From: Azotobacter beijerinckii
Lineage (GTDB): Bacteria > Pseudomonadota > Gammaproteobacteria > Pseudomonadales > Pseudomonadaceae
Length of the DNA: 64,000 nt
Assembly (NCBI RefSeq): GCF_900110885.1
Contig: NZ_FOFJ01000004.1
Location: forward strand, 62,001 to 126,000
Direction: 5' to 3'
Position numbers and translations under genes: made by a program. Numbering within the stretch: position 1 is the first letter of the stretch; every line of letters begins with the position of its first letter. This document shows positions 49,908-59,237 of this stretch, one piece after another. Under the pieces are notes generated by a model. That model did no database searches. It saw only the letters and a program-made list of their open reading frames with translations, and was not told the origin of the DNA.

Positions 49908-51491
49908 TCAGTTCTGCAGCTCGGCCTGGGTTTCGACGGGGTCGATCAGCACGGCCTTCTGGCGGCGCACCAGCAGGTCGAGGATTTCCTGCTGCTTGTC
50001 GCCGAGCACGCCGGTGAAGGACAGGCCGGAACTCTTGGTCGGGGCGAGCATCTCCACGCGGTAGAGTTCCAGGCTCAGCGGCGAGTCCACGGCGATCGGC
50101 GCCGAGCCGTTGCCGAGCAACTGGCCGCCGACCACGATCATCGACACCTTGGCGTCGAAGGGGTCGAGCTTGAAGTTCCGGTCGGTATGGCTGAGGTCCT
50201 TGATGTGCCCGTAGATGCCGGTCAGCTGGTTGGCGGCGGCGAGGTTCTCGTAGATGCGGACGTTCAGGCTGTTGCGCAGGCGGATGCCGTGGCGCGCGTT
50301 GTTGATGATCCGGTTGCCCCAGATGAGGTTGTTCGAACTCTCGTAGAGGGTGATGCCGTCGGAGTGGTTCTGGAACACCTCGTTGTAGGCGATCAGGTTG
50401 TGTTCGCTGTTGCGGTCGAGAACGATCCCCGACAGCTTGTTGTCGTGGGTGCGGTTGTTGACGATCCAGCTGTTGTTGACTTCCCGCGAGACGATGATGC
50501 CGTGCTTCTTCTTCGTCCCGTAGACGTGGTTCCCGGCGATGATCAGGCGTTCCGAGCGGTCGTGGGGGTCGATGCCGTAGACGATGTTGTCGCGGTAGGT
50601 GTTGTCCTTGAGCACCACGTCGTCGGCCTCGTAGCAGTAGAAGCCGTAGTAGATGTCCTCGAATACCGAGTCGATCAGCCAGCCGCTCGGCCGCGGGCGC
50701 TGCAGGCGCTTGTGCATTTCCGGGGTGTACTGGGTGATGCTCACCCCGTAGGACTTGCTGGTGTTGTAGCCGAGGCTGGCGAGGGTGCTGCGCGAGATAT
50801 AGGTTTCGGTGCCGCCCCAGGAGACCAGGAAGGGGCGGAAGACGTTCTCGCCGCGAAAGCTCGACGGGCCGTTGCTCGCCTCGCGCCAGCCGGTCACCTT
50901 GGTGTCGGTGATGAACAGCGTGCCGTCGTTGACCAGGAAGGCGCCGCGCTCTTCGGAGAGGCGCAGCTCCTTGACCTTCTTGTCGATGTGCAGGGTCGCG
51001 CCGCGCTCGACGACGATCGGCAGGCGCGCCACGTAGACGCCCGGTGCGGTTTCGGCGAACTGGCTGGCCGGCAGCTGCCGGGCCAGTTGGCTCAGCTCGA
51101 CGTAGCCGCCCTCGATGAAGATCGCCTGGGGGATGCCGCGCTGGCGCGCGATCCACTCGCGCAGGCGCGTCCCGTTGCCGCCGGTGAAGTCCTTCAGGGT
51201 GTCCTGGCGCAGCATGCGCTGCACCGCGATGCGCCCGCCGGCCTTGCGCTGGATCTTCGCCTCCACGGCCTCGGGGGTATAGCCGGAGAGGTCCGGCAGC
51301 GTAGGCGGATCGAGGTGCAGCGCCTCGATCGAGGCGCTGGTAACGCTGTATTGCTTGGCGTTCAGGGTGGGCGGGGCAGCCTGCCCCGCCTCCTGCGGCG
51401 GAGCGGCCTGGCTCCAGGCGCCGGTGGCCAGCAGCACGCCGAACAGCACGGGTTTGAGCGGGGTGGATGCACGTTTCCGTTGCATGTTCAT
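49908..51491 (-). CDS. algG: poly(beta-D-mannuronate) C5-epimerase AlgG
   Basis: A 527-residue periplasmic epimerase that converts mannuronate to guluronate in the growing polymer. It has a signal peptide (about 1-28) and a right-handed parallel beta-helix built from repeats of the SNNLIWGNRI-type. The catalytic motif DPHD is present in YGIDPHDRSE, and the CASH-domain Asn ladder (NSWIVNNRTHDN) is evident. I use the ATG at 51491; another is two codons on. It is 29 bp after algE. Confidence 0.95.
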   Translation of the reverse strand: MNMQRKRASTPLKPVLFGVLLATGAWSQAAPPQEAGQAAPPTLNAKQYSVTSASIEALHLDPPTLPDLSGYTPEAVEAKIQRKAGGRIAVQRMLRQDTLKDFTGGNGTRLREWIARQRGIPQAIFIEGGYVELSQLARQLPASQFAETAPGVYVARLPIVVERGATLHIDKKVKELRLSEERGAFLVNDGTLFITDTKVTGWREASNGPSSFRGENVFRPFLVSWGGTETYISRSTLASLGYNTSKSYGVSITQYTPEMHKRLQRPRPSGWLIDSVFEDIYYGFYCYEADDVVLKDNTYRDNIVYGIDPHDRSERLIIAGNHVYGTKKKHGIIVSREVNNSWIVNNRTHDNKLSGIVLDRNSEHNLIAYNEVFQNHSDGITLYESSNNLIWGNRIINNARHGIRLRNSLNVRIYENLAAANQLTGIYGHIKDLSHTDRNFKLDPFDAKVSMIVVGGQLLGNGSAPIAVDSPLSLELYRVEMLAPTKSSGLSFTGVLGDKQQEILDLLVRRQKAVLIDPVETQAELQN

Positions 51492-51520
51492 GTTCGATCC
51501 TCTCAGCATGCCAGCGGACC

Positions 51521-53002
51521 TCAGAAGTGCCAGACCATGTCGACGAAGACCCGGTGCATGGTGGTGTCGCCCTTGCTGGCATAGGCGTTGCCGGGGAAGA
51601 ACAGGCCGCCGCGCAGACGGATCAGCGCGGATTCCTCGCCCTGTTCGCCCCAGCCGGCCGGCAGCATGCCGTCGTTGAAGTAGCGGGTGACCACCAGGTC
51701 GACCTCCTGGCCGAGGTCGCTCTTGCCGGTCGCCAGGGCGTCCTTGCCGTTCCTGGCGACCGGGCTGATGGCGTTCTGGCCGAGGTTGTCGTTGTCGTCG
51801 ACCCGCCAGAAGTGGTGGTAGATCAGGCTGCTTTCGTAGTTCTCGGAGGGCTTCCAAGAGGTGAACAGGGTGCCCACCTGCAGGTTGGTCAGCTCGCCGC
51901 GGAAGGCTTCGCCGAAGCGGTGGATGCGCGTCTGCTGGCCGGTGAAGCTGGAGCGGTTGCTGTTCATGCCGGTCTGGACGAACTGGTTGGAGCTGTTGCT
52001 GTCCTCGCCGCCGCTGCCGCGGGCATAGGCGGCGCCGACCTTCCACTGGTCGTTGAGGTTCCAGCGCAGGCCGAGGTCCACGGCCCAGGCGTCGACGTCC
52101 ATGTTGCGGTAGTGGTCGGCGCTGCCGTCGCTGGCGAAGTGCCGTTTGTCCACCTCGCCGGTCAGCCAGGTGAATTCGGCCCAGTAGTTGAGCGGCATGG
52201 TCGAGCGGTAGTTGAAGAAGTCGCCGTCCACGTGCAGGCCCAGCCAGGTCAGGTCGCCGGTATAGGTCTTGCTCTGGCTGTCTTCGTAGACCCTCTGCTG
52301 GGTGTCCGGCAGATGGCCGCCGTTCCAGGTGTGGTGCACCTTGAAGCCGACCCAGTGGCCCTGCCGCCACTGGTAGTCGAGGCCGCCGAACACGTTGGTG
52401 CGGTCCTCGTCCTCGGCGCTCAGGTCCTGGAGGTCGGTACGGTAGTCGCTGAAGCGCTCGGCGGCGCCGATCTGGGCGCGCAGCAGGCTGGTGTCCATGG
52501 TCCAGTTCAGCGACTCGATGCGGATGTCCCACCAGGTGGCTTCGCCGCTGAGGCTGCGCACCCGCTGGCGGCCGAGGCGCAGGTGTTCGCCGGGATAGGG
52601 GGTGAGGCCGGCATAGTCGATCCAGAACTCGCGCAGGGCGAGGTAGCTCTTGTTCGGGTCGCGGCTCTTGTCGCGGTTGTTGCCGCCGTTGCCCTGATAG
52701 TCGACGTTGGGCTGGATGGGGTCGGTTTCGACGATGTCGGTGGCGGTCACCGCCTGGAGCATCACCATGGCGCCCCAGTTGCCGCGCTGGCCGTAGACCC
52801 AGGGCCTGACGTCGAGGGCGACGCCCTCGGCATCGCCGCCGCTGCGGGTATCGAGGTCGCGGTCGTCCTCCGACTGGGCGGTGATCTTCACATCCAGGCC
52901 GTAGTTGCGGTCGGGTCCCACGACCGATGCCAGCAGCGGGTCGCTGCAGAGCAGGGTGGCTCCCAGACCCAGTCCGGCGCCGATGTAGTGTTTCCTTCTC
53001 AT
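51521..53002 (-). CDS. algE: alginate outer-membrane porin AlgE (AlgJ in Azotobacter)
   Basis: A 493-residue outer-membrane beta-barrel that exports alginate. A signal peptide (about 1-25) is followed by alternating hydrophobic strands, Arg-rich lumen segments (LRLGRQRVRSLSGEATWWDIR), and a terminal aromatic residue VDMVWHF, typical of barrel assembly signals. Family barrel: 18 strands. It overlaps the algK stop by 4 nt (ATGA), consistent with AlgK acting as its docking lipoprotein. Confidence 0.95.
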   Translation of the reverse strand: MRRKHYIGAGLGLGATLLCSDPLLASVVGPDRNYGLDVKITAQSEDDRDLDTRSGGDAEGVALDVRPWVYGQRGNWGAMVMLQAVTATDIVETDPIQPNVDYQGNGGNNRDKSRDPNKSYLALREFWIDYAGLTPYPGEHLRLGRQRVRSLSGEATWWDIRIESLNWTMDTSLLRAQIGAAERFSDYRTDLQDLSAEDEDRTNVFGGLDYQWRQGHWVGFKVHHTWNGGHLPDTQQRVYEDSQSKTYTGDLTWLGLHVDGDFFNYRSTMPLNYWAEFTWLTGEVDKRHFASDGSADHYRNMDVDAWAVDLGLRWNLNDQWKVGAAYARGSGGEDSNSSNQFVQTGMNSNRSSFTGQQTRIHRFGEAFRGELTNLQVGTLFTSWKPSENYESSLIYHHFWRVDDNDNLGQNAISPVARNGKDALATGKSDLGQEVDLVVTRYFNDGMLPAGWGEQGEESALIRLRGGLFFPGNAYASKGDTTMHRVFVDMVWHF

Positions 53003-54384
53003 AGTGCTTCCTGTTCGTTTTGCAGGGCGTGCAGCTGCGTCGGGGCTTGCCACGCGCCGTAGCGGACCTGTTGTTCGTCGCGCAGCAACCGTTCGCCCCG
53101 GCTGCGTTCCTCGGGCGTGATCCGGGACTCGATTTCCTGCAGCAGGGGTTCGGAGTCCGGTCGTCCCTGCAGCACGGCGAGGCGCGCGAAGACGTAGGCG
53201 TTGGCCCGGTCGATGCGGATGCCGCGCCCCTGGGAGAACAGCTGGCCGAGGGCATAGTCGGCGCTCGCCTGGCCGCCGCGGGCGGCGGTCAGCAGGCGGT
53301 CGACGGCCTTCTGCGGGTAGACCTTGCCGAGGAAGCCGCGGCGGTAGAGCTGGCCCAGGTAGTAGTTGGCGCTGTTTTCCGTGGCGGCGGCCTTGAGGAA
53401 GTGTTCCTCGGCCTTGAAGGGGTCCTGGGGAAGCAGCTTGCCTTCGTAGTAGAGCCGGCCGAGCAGCAGGTCGGCCGCCGGCTGGGCGGCGGCGCGGCCG
53501 CGCTCGAGATAGTCGAGCAACTGGTCGGTGTCGCCGGTGCCGGGGAAGTCGTAGAGCAGGCGAGCCAGACCGACCCAGGCGGCGGGATGGACCGGGGCGA
53601 TTTCCTCGAGCATGGCCCGAGCGGTCTTCTCGTCCGACTGGCCGAGCTGCGGGTTGGAGAGCACGCCGGCGACGTCCATGACCAGCTGCGCCGGCACGGT
53701 GCCGCTGCGATAGGCGCTCAGCTGCTGTTGCACCAGTGCCTGCAGGCGGTCGTTCTGCCCGCGCTTGAGGTAGACGGTGGCCAGTTCGACGTAGCAGTCG
53801 CCGTAGTCGGCGAGGCGCTTCTGGCAGATCCGCTCGATCTCGTCGAGGTGCTGGTCGTAGCTGCCCTGGGTGCGGTAGAGGACGATCTGCGCGATGTCCG
53901 CCTGGGGATGCCCGGCGGCCCGCCACTGGTCGATGCGCTGCTGCAGGCTGACGTCCGGGAAGCTCTGCGGATTCTTCAGGTAGAGCATCGCCAGGGGCAG
54001 CAGCACGCCCTCCTCGCCGGCGGCGAAGGCGTCGCCGAGCAACTGCGCGGCCTCGCGCTTCTCCGCCTCGCTGCTGGTCGGCTTGTAGGCCAGCAGCTTG
54101 CCCAGGCGGGCCTTGGCCCGCGGCGAGGCGTCCAGCGCCATGCGGTAGGTCTGCTCCGCCTTGCGCAACTGCTCGGGGTCGCCGCTGGCCAGCTGCATGT
54201 CGGCCAGGCCGAGCTGGGCGTCGGTGAAGCCCATCTCGGCGAGCTGGCGGAAATGCCGCTCGGCAGTCTGGGTATCACCGCGCTGCAGGGCTTCCTTCGC
54301 CAGACGCTGGTCGGGCAGGTCGAGGTTGGCGCAGGCCGTCAGGCCGGCCAGCGCCGAGAGCAGCAGGGGCTTGGTCAGGTTCAC
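52999..54384 (-). CDS. algK: alginate secretion lipoprotein AlgK
   Basis: A 461-residue outer-membrane lipoprotein. The signal ends with a lipobox LTAC at about residues 15-18. The mature protein is an all-helical stack of Sel1/TPR-like repeats (EAQLGLADMQLASGD-type turns; VGLARLLYDFPG; ADLLLGRLYYEGK; ANYYLGQLYRRG). AlgK guides AlgE to the outer membrane and binds AlgX. The stop overlaps the algE start; alg44 is 13 bp upstream. Confidence 0.95.
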   Translation of the reverse strand: MNLTKPLLLSALAGLTACANLDLPDQRLAKEALQRGDTQTAERHFRQLAEMGFTDAQLGLADMQLASGDPEQLRKAEQTYRMALDASPRAKARLGKLLAYKPTSSEAEKREAAQLLGDAFAAGEEGVLLPLAMLYLKNPQSFPDVSLQQRIDQWRAAGHPQADIAQIVLYRTQGSYDQHLDEIERICQKRLADYGDCYVELATVYLKRGQNDRLQALVQQQLSAYRSGTVPAQLVMDVAGVLSNPQLGQSDEKTARAMLEEIAPVHPAAWVGLARLLYDFPGTGDTDQLLDYLERGRAAAQPAADLLLGRLYYEGKLLPQDPFKAEEHFLKAAATENSANYYLGQLYRRGFLGKVYPQKAVDRLLTAARGGQASADYALGQLFSQGRGIRIDRANAYVFARLAVLQGRPDSEPLLQEIESRITPEERSRGERLLRDEQQVRYGAWQAPTQLHALQNEQEAL

Positions 54385-54397
54385 CTGAGGGTTCCTT

Positions 54398-55561
54398 TCA
54401 GAGTCCGGCGGTCACGGCCTTGTTGATCAGCCAGTCGTAGGAGGGGCCGCGGTCGATGACCACCTCCACCGGCTGGCCGGCCAGGGTGCTGTCCAGCGGT
54501 TGCTCGGGCTGGATGATCACGCGGATGTCGCTGGACAGGCCTTCGTCCTGCAGGGCGCTGCTGAGGATCTTCCCGCGGCGCGGCTGCTCCTCGCCGGGCA
54601 CGCTGAAGCTGACCGGGGTGCCCGGCTTGACCTTGGCGAAGTCGCGGTAGGGGAAGCGCGCCTCGACGGCGGCGGCGGCGTCGCGCGGCAGCAGCTCGAA
54701 GATCACCTCGCCCTTGGAGGCGTACTGGCCGTTGGCGACGCGCTGGGCGACGACCTTGCAGTCGCAGGGGCTGGTCAGAGTGCCCTGCATCTGCCGGGTG
54801 AACAGCTTCTCGACGTTGGCCGGGTTGAGCTGCTCCTCGTTCAGGTGGCCCTTGAGCATTTCCAGCATGGAGGAGGAGAAGGAGGCGATCGGCGCGCCCT
54901 TGGCGACCAGGCCGTCCGGGCCGACCAGGCTCTGCACCGTGCCTTCGCGAGGCATGGTCACTTGCATGCCGGCCACGCTGACCATGCCCGACTCGGCATG
55001 GGTGACGAAATAGAGGTCGTAGAGCTGCTTGAGGATCAGGCCGAAGGCGCCGAGGCCGACGACGAAGATCGCCAGGCTGAAGCTGACCGCGCGCAGGCGT
55101 TCGAGGGCGGTCTGCTGGGCCAGCCCCTTGCCCTTGCGCGCCTTGGTGAAGTTGTCGCGCTGCAGGGTGCAGATCACGTCGCCGACGGTGACCAGCTCGC
55201 CGCTCAGGTGGGAGGTGATCAGCTGGCGCAGGGTGGCGATCTCGCGGGCGCCCAGGCCGTGGAACTGGCAACCGGTGCGGCCGGTTTCCGGATCGAGGTT
55301 GCGCACCTGGAACTCGACGTCCATGGCCAGGCCCAGGCTGTCGAGCTGGAACAGCAGCTTGCCGCGGTGGTAGGAGCCCTGCTGGACGACCGGCTTGCCG
55401 CTGGCGAAGCTGAAGCCGCCGGCGGAGACGTCGATCAGGCGCTGCTCGATCGTTTCCCGGTTGGCGCCGAGGAAGCGGATCTTGCCGGGCAGCTTGACCC
55501 GGGCGTGCTGCCGCTGCGCCTCCGACTCGTGGACCACATTGACATTGAGAGCGGTATTCAT
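54398..55561 (-). CDS. alg44: c-di-GMP-binding alginate co-polymerase Alg44
   Basis: A 387-residue inner-membrane protein needed with Alg8 for polymerisation. The cytoplasmic PilZ domain (about 15-120) has the RxxxR-type R-QHAR segment and the DVSAGGF (DxSxxG) motif, so c-di-GMP binding should be intact. One transmembrane helix (about 160-182) is followed by a periplasmic HlyD-like domain with GTLTSPCDCKVVAQRV. It lies 36 bp after alg8. Confidence 0.95.
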   Translation of the reverse strand: MNTALNVNVVHESEAQRQHARVKLPGKIRFLGANRETIEQRLIDVSAGGFSFASGKPVVQQGSYHRGKLLFQLDSLGLAMDVEFQVRNLDPETGRTGCQFHGLGAREIATLRQLITSHLSGELVTVGDVICTLQRDNFTKARKGKGLAQQTALERLRAVSFSLAIFVVGLGAFGLILKQLYDLYFVTHAESGMVSVAGMQVTMPREGTVQSLVGPDGLVAKGAPIASFSSSMLEMLKGHLNEEQLNPANVEKLFTRQMQGTLTSPCDCKVVAQRVANGQYASKGEVIFELLPRDAAAAVEARFPYRDFAKVKPGTPVSFSVPGEEQPRRGKILSSALQDEGLSSDIRVIIQPEQPLDSTLAGQPVEVVIDRGPSYDWLINKAVTAGL

Positions 55562-55597
55562 GGTTGGTTGTCTTCCTTCTCGATCATTCAGTCCCGG

Positions 55598-57088
55598 TCA
55601 GACCGACAGCATCAGCACAGCGATGAAAATGCTGGTCGCTGAAAAGGTCATGGCCTTTGACGACCAGTTGTTGAACCAGCTCTGGAAGCTGGCGAGTTCT
55701 CGGTTGAGCTTGGTGTCCTGGCGCGTCCAGGATTGCTGGTCGAGGCGGAAGAACACGTGGATCTTCACCAGGGCCCCGACGATCTGGTTGTAATAGAGGA
55801 TCAGCGGGTAGGCCGGTCCGATGTGGTGCCCGGAGGCCGCCAGCAGCAGGGTCAGGACCAGGCGGGTGGAGCAGATCCACAGCAGGTAGGCGATGAAGAT
55901 GGCGATGCTGTACTTGATGGAGCCGATGATCGCCACGGTCAGGCCGAGCAGGCTGGTCCACATGGACACGCGCTGGTCGAACAGCACCACCGAGGTGAAC
56001 CAGCCCAGGCGCCGGACACCGAGCTTGAGGGCGCGGGAGTTCTGCCGCAGGTTGTTGCCGTACCAGCGGAACATCAGCTTGCGGCTGGCCTTGACGAAGC
56101 GCTTCTCCGGCGGGTGCTCGACGGTGTGGATCGCCGCGTCGGGCACGTAGAAGGTGTCGTAGCCCAGGCGCATCAGGCTGAACCAGCTGGACTTGTCGTC
56201 GCCGGTGAGGAACTTGAAGCGGCCCAGACGCCAGTGGTCGAGGTTGTCGTTTTCCACGTCGACGATGAACTCGGGGTCGGTGACGACCTCGGCGCGGAAC
56301 ACCGACATCCGTCCGGTGAGGGTCAGCACGCGGTGGGACAGGGCCATCGAGCACATGTTGATGTGGCGCTGGGCGAAGCGCAGCTTGTGCCACTCGCTCA
56401 TGATGTAGCCGCCCAGCACTTCGCAGAATTCGTTGGTGGTCAGGCCACCCATGTTGGGAAAGATCTTGAAGTAGGGCACGGTCTTGCGTACTACGCCTTG
56501 GTTCAGCACGGTGTCGCCGTCGATCACCGCGACCACCGCGTTTTCGTCGGGCATGTGCCGGGAGATGGCGCGAAAGCCGTTGGCCAGACCGTCGCGCTTG
56601 CCGGTGCCGGCGATGCGCACGAAGTCCAGCTTGACCCGCTCGGGCGGGGCGAGCTTTTCCCAGAGGCTCTTGATCAGCAGCTCGTCGGACATTTCCACGA
56701 TCGAGCAGACCACGGTGGTCGGGTAGCCGCAGTCGATCGCCTCGCGGATCACCGAGCCGTAGACCTTGCCGGTGGTCAAAGCGTCGATGCGAAAGCTGGT
56801 GACCATCAGGAACACGTAGGAAGGATCGGCGTCCTTGCCCAGCTTCTGCACCTTGCGCCGGTAGTAGGGGTAAACCACGTAGAGGAACAGCATGCCGCGC
56901 AGGAAGTGGATGACCCCCATGGAATAGCGCCAGAGGCCGATCAGGCCGATCAGCAGGATGAACTGCTTCGACTCCGGGTCGAACACCTGCGGCGGCAAAC
57001 CGAGCGCCAGCAGCATCAGGAAGCTGAGGAAGAGCAGCCAGCCGGTGGCTTCCCCGAGGGCATGCTTGAACCTGTCCATAATCGTCAT
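55598..57088 (-). CDS. alg8: alginate polymerase catalytic subunit Alg8
   Basis: A 496-residue GT2 glycosyltransferase that polymerises GDP-mannuronate at the inner membrane. It has two N-terminal helices (about 15-55), a cytoplasmic GT-A domain with the metal-binding [11 protein letters not shown], and C-terminal helices (from about 365). Segments such as [23 protein letters not shown] contain the expected catalytic acidic residues. It is separated from algD by 106 bp that hold a very stable hairpin, so expression may be partly independent of algD. Confidence 0.95.
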   Translation of the reverse strand: MTIMDRFKHALGEATGWLLFLSFLMLLALGLPPQVFDPESKQFILLIGLIGLWRYSMGVIHFLRGMLFLYVVYPYYRRKVQKLGKDADPSYVFLMVTSFRIDALTTGKVYGSVIREAIDCGYPTTVVCSIVEMSDELLIKSLWEKLAPPERVKLDFVRIAGTGKRDGLANGFRAISRHMPDENAVVAVIDGDTVLNQGVVRKTVPYFKIFPNMGGLTTNEFCEVLGGYIMSEWHKLRFAQRHINMCSMALSHRVLTLTGRMSVFRAEVVTDPEFIVDVENDNLDHWRLGRFKFLTGDDKSSWFSLMRLGYDTFYVPDAAIHTVEHPPEKRFVKASRKLMFRWYGNNLRQNSRALKLGVRRLGWFTSVVLFDQRVSMWTSLLGLTVAIIGSIKYSIAIFIAYLLWICSTRLVLTLLLAASGHHIGPAYPLILYYNQIVGALVKIHVFFRLDQQSWTRQDTKLNRELASFQSWFNNWSSKAMTFSATSIFIAVLMLSV

Positions 57089-57155
57089 GAATCCGTCGTC
57101 TGTATTCGCGGGCCGGCCGGGGCGGCGCCGTCGTCGTTCTGGCGCACGCCCGGTC

Positions 57156-57187
57156 CCGGTCCGCCCCCGGCGAAGGGGGCGGACCGG
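57156..57187 (-). promoter_or_regulatory. perfect 13-bp hairpin between algD and alg8
   Basis: CCGGTCCGCCCCC (57156-57168) and GGGGGCGGACCGG (57175-57187) pair perfectly, with a 6-nt loop. The structure begins just 7 nt after the algD stop on the minus strand. There is no U-tract. It could stabilise the algD mRNA 3' end or limit read-through into alg8. Confidence 0.7.
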
Positions 57188-57194
57188 GGGCGGC

Positions 57195-58505
57195 TTACCA
57201 GCAGATCCCTTCGGCGGTGCCGTTGGTGCGCTGGGGCATGAAGCCGATCAGGTCGATGACCTTCTTGCCGGCCGGAACCTGCTTGGCCAGCTTCTCGAAG
57301 CGCGGATCGGCGTTGCCGAGGACGATGACGTCGGCCTCCGCGACGACCTTCTCCAGGTCGGAGTCGAGCAGGGAGGAGACGTGGGGGATTTCGTTCTTGA
57401 TGTACTGGCCGTTGGCCCCGTGCTCGCGGGCGTATTCGACGTTGCTGTCGAAGATGCTCAGCTTGAAGCCCTTGCCGATCAGCATCTCGGCCAGCTCCAG
57501 CTGCGGGCTTTCGCGCAGGTCGTCGGTACCGGCCTTGAAGCTCAGGCCGAGCAGGGCGACCTTGCGCGAGCCGTGGTTGTCGATCATGTCGTAGGCTTTC
57601 TGCACCTGGACGGCGTTGCTGCGCATCAGCGAGCTGATCAGCGGGGCGTCGACGTCCCACTGGCCGGCGCGGTAGTTGAGGGCGCGCACGTCCTTGGGCA
57701 GGCAGGAGCCGCCGAAGGCGAAGCCGGGGCGCATGTAGTACTGGGACAGGTTGAGCTTGTGGTCCATGCAGACCACTTCCATCACCTCGCGACCGTCGAC
57801 GCCGGCGGCCTTGGCGATGTTGCCGATCTCGTTGGCGAAGGTGACCTTGGTGGCGTGCCAGACGTTGCAGGTGTACTTGATCATTTCGGCGACGGCGATG
57901 TCCTTGCGGACGATCGGCGCGTCGAGTTCGGCGTAGATGGCTGCCAGGGCATCGCCCGAGGCCTTGTCCAGCTCGCCGATCACGGTCATCGGCGGGAAGT
58001 TGTAGTCCTTGATCGCGGTGCTCTCGCGCAGGAACTCGGGGTTGACCGCCACGCCGAAGTCGACGCCGGCCTTCTTCCCGGAGAATTTCTCGAGGGCTGG
58101 AATCACCACGTTGTGCACGGTGCCCGGCAGCACGGTGCTGCGTACCACCACGGTGTGACGCTCGTTCTTGTCGCGCAGGGCGGTGCCGATCTCGCGGCAC
58201 ACCGCCTCGATGTAGTCGAGTTCCAGATCGCCGTTCAGCTTGCTCGGCGTGCCGACGCAGAGCATGGACAGATCGCTGGCGAGAATCGCCTCGGACACAT
58301 CGGTGGTGCCGCGCAGGCGGCCGGTCTTGACGCCTTCGGCGAGCAGTTCTTCCAGTCCCGGTTCGACGATGGGGGATTTGCCCTGGTTGATCATGTCAAT
58401 CTTGGCGGCGGAAATATCCACGCCGAGCACATCGTGCCCGCGCGTCGAAAGACAGCCGGCGCATACTGCACCCACATAACCCAGTCCGAAAATACTGATA
58501 CGCAT
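57195..58505 (-). CDS. algD: GDP-mannose 6-dehydrogenase AlgD
   Basis: A 436-residue NAD-dependent enzyme that oxidises GDP-mannose to GDP-mannuronate, the committed step of alginate synthesis. It opens with the Rossmann motif [12 protein letters not shown]. The catalytic cysteine lies in FGGSCLPKD, and a conserved lysine/Asn region is in [14 protein letters not shown]. The ATG at 58505 has GAGGTG 6 nt upstream; an in-frame GTG three codons earlier overlaps that Shine-Dalgarno. It is the first gene of the operon and follows a leader of about 430 nt. Confidence 0.97.
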   Translation of the reverse strand: MRISIFGLGYVGAVCAGCLSTRGHDVLGVDISAAKIDMINQGKSPIVEPGLEELLAEGVKTGRLRGTTDVSEAILASDLSMLCVGTPSKLNGDLELDYIEAVCREIGTALRDKNERHTVVVRSTVLPGTVHNVVIPALEKFSGKKAGVDFGVAVNPEFLRESTAIKDYNFPPMTVIGELDKASGDALAAIYAELDAPIVRKDIAVAEMIKYTCNVWHATKVTFANEIGNIAKAAGVDGREVMEVVCMDHKLNLSQYYMRPGFAFGGSCLPKDVRALNYRAGQWDVDAPLISSLMRSNAVQVQKAYDMIDNHGSRKVALLGLSFKAGTDDLRESPQLELAEMLIGKGFKLSIFDSNVEYAREHGANGQYIKNEIPHVSSLLDSDLEKVVAEADVIVLGNADPRFEKLAKQVPAGKKVIDLIGFMPQRTNGTAEGICW

Positions 58506-58940
58506 CGCGTTCACCTCGTCCTTTATTTATGACGCTACAGAAAATCGACGACTAAAATCCTTAGCCGTCAGGTTGCCGGTGACCCATAAGCCAAGTTGTG
58601 GGCCAAACTTCAGATATATAAATGCTGCGCCCGCGAAATCAGGCACCAAAAGACAGGCAGGTTATGTCAGGGAGAGTGCGCGGAGACTGCTGGCATATTG
58701 CTGCCAATACTTTGGTCCGCTTACGACAGGCCGCGAAGAGCCTATTCTCACTGTGTCGGAGAGTCTTGTTTTTGTTGGTTTTCTTCCGTTTTATCAAACC
58801 TTCCGTGACGTTTTATGGTTCATGCTTTGGGGCGATTTCGTCATGGGTGTAAGAAACGGTTTCGCTTCGATAGTTCCCTGGAATTTATCTTGGCGTACCG
58901 ACTCAAGCAATTTGCCAGTAGTCGTTTCGCCTTGGCCAAT

Positions 58941-58967
58941 ACAGATTTCCGGCGTCGAAAGAAGTTC
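58941..58967 (-). promoter_or_regulatory. AlgU (sigma-22) promoter candidate for algD
   Basis: On the minus strand GAACTT (complement of 58962-58967) is followed after 16 bp by TCTGT (complement of 58941-58945). The AlgU consensus is GAACTT-N16/17-TCTGA, so the -35 is perfect and the -10 differs only at its last base. The transcription start would be near 58935. algD promoters in this group are known to depend on AlgU. Confidence 0.75.
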
Positions 58968-59126
58968 CGTGGCATTGGCTGGCTATCATGGGAAATGCCG
59001 AAATTTTTCTTGTTTCGGCGTGAATTAATATCGGGGCGATATCACTTTTCAGATCTTTCGGTGGACTTGCTACTATATGGCTATTATTCAAAGCCGCATC
59101 TGCGGCTATTGGCCAGTATAGTAATG

Positions 59127-59136
59127 ACCGTTTGTC
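59127..59136 (+). promoter_or_regulatory. possible AlgR-type site upstream of algD
   Basis: ACCGTTTGTC differs at one base from the AlgR core ACCGTTCGTC. It lies about 190 bp upstream of the predicted algD start. A second partial match (CCGTTCG on the minus strand) is at 59200-59206. Such sites upstream of algD are established in P. aeruginosa; here they are only sequence matches. Confidence 0.35.
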
Positions 59137-59237
59137 GGGAATTAGTGTTGGAAGTTGTAGCGGGTGGTTTTCCGACGAAGTGTCATACGCCGGCAGTCTC
59201 GAACGGAAACCGACCGGCGGGCGACGGGAGGGGGCGA

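Larger units (their letters stand above)
58506..59237 (-). promoter_or_regulatory. algD leader and control region
   Basis: About 730 bp without a gene, clearly AT-richer than the surroundings. From the AlgU-type promoter at 58941-58967 the mRNA leader would be about 430 nt. Near the start codon the leader reads AATAAAGGACGAGGTG, in which GGA triplets overlap the ribosome-binding site, as for RsmA/CsrA targets. Plus-strand open frames across this area (for example 58573-59028) have no coding character. Confidence 0.7.

Noticed and set aside
48489..51584. A 1031-codon plus-strand frame opposite algX and algG
   Set aside because: It mirrors two well-conserved alginate genes and has no domain of its own.
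58573..59028. A 151-codon plus-strand frame inside the algD leader
   Set aside because: No family resemblance, poor codon bias, no ribosome-binding site, and it overlaps the predicted AlgU promoter on the other strand.
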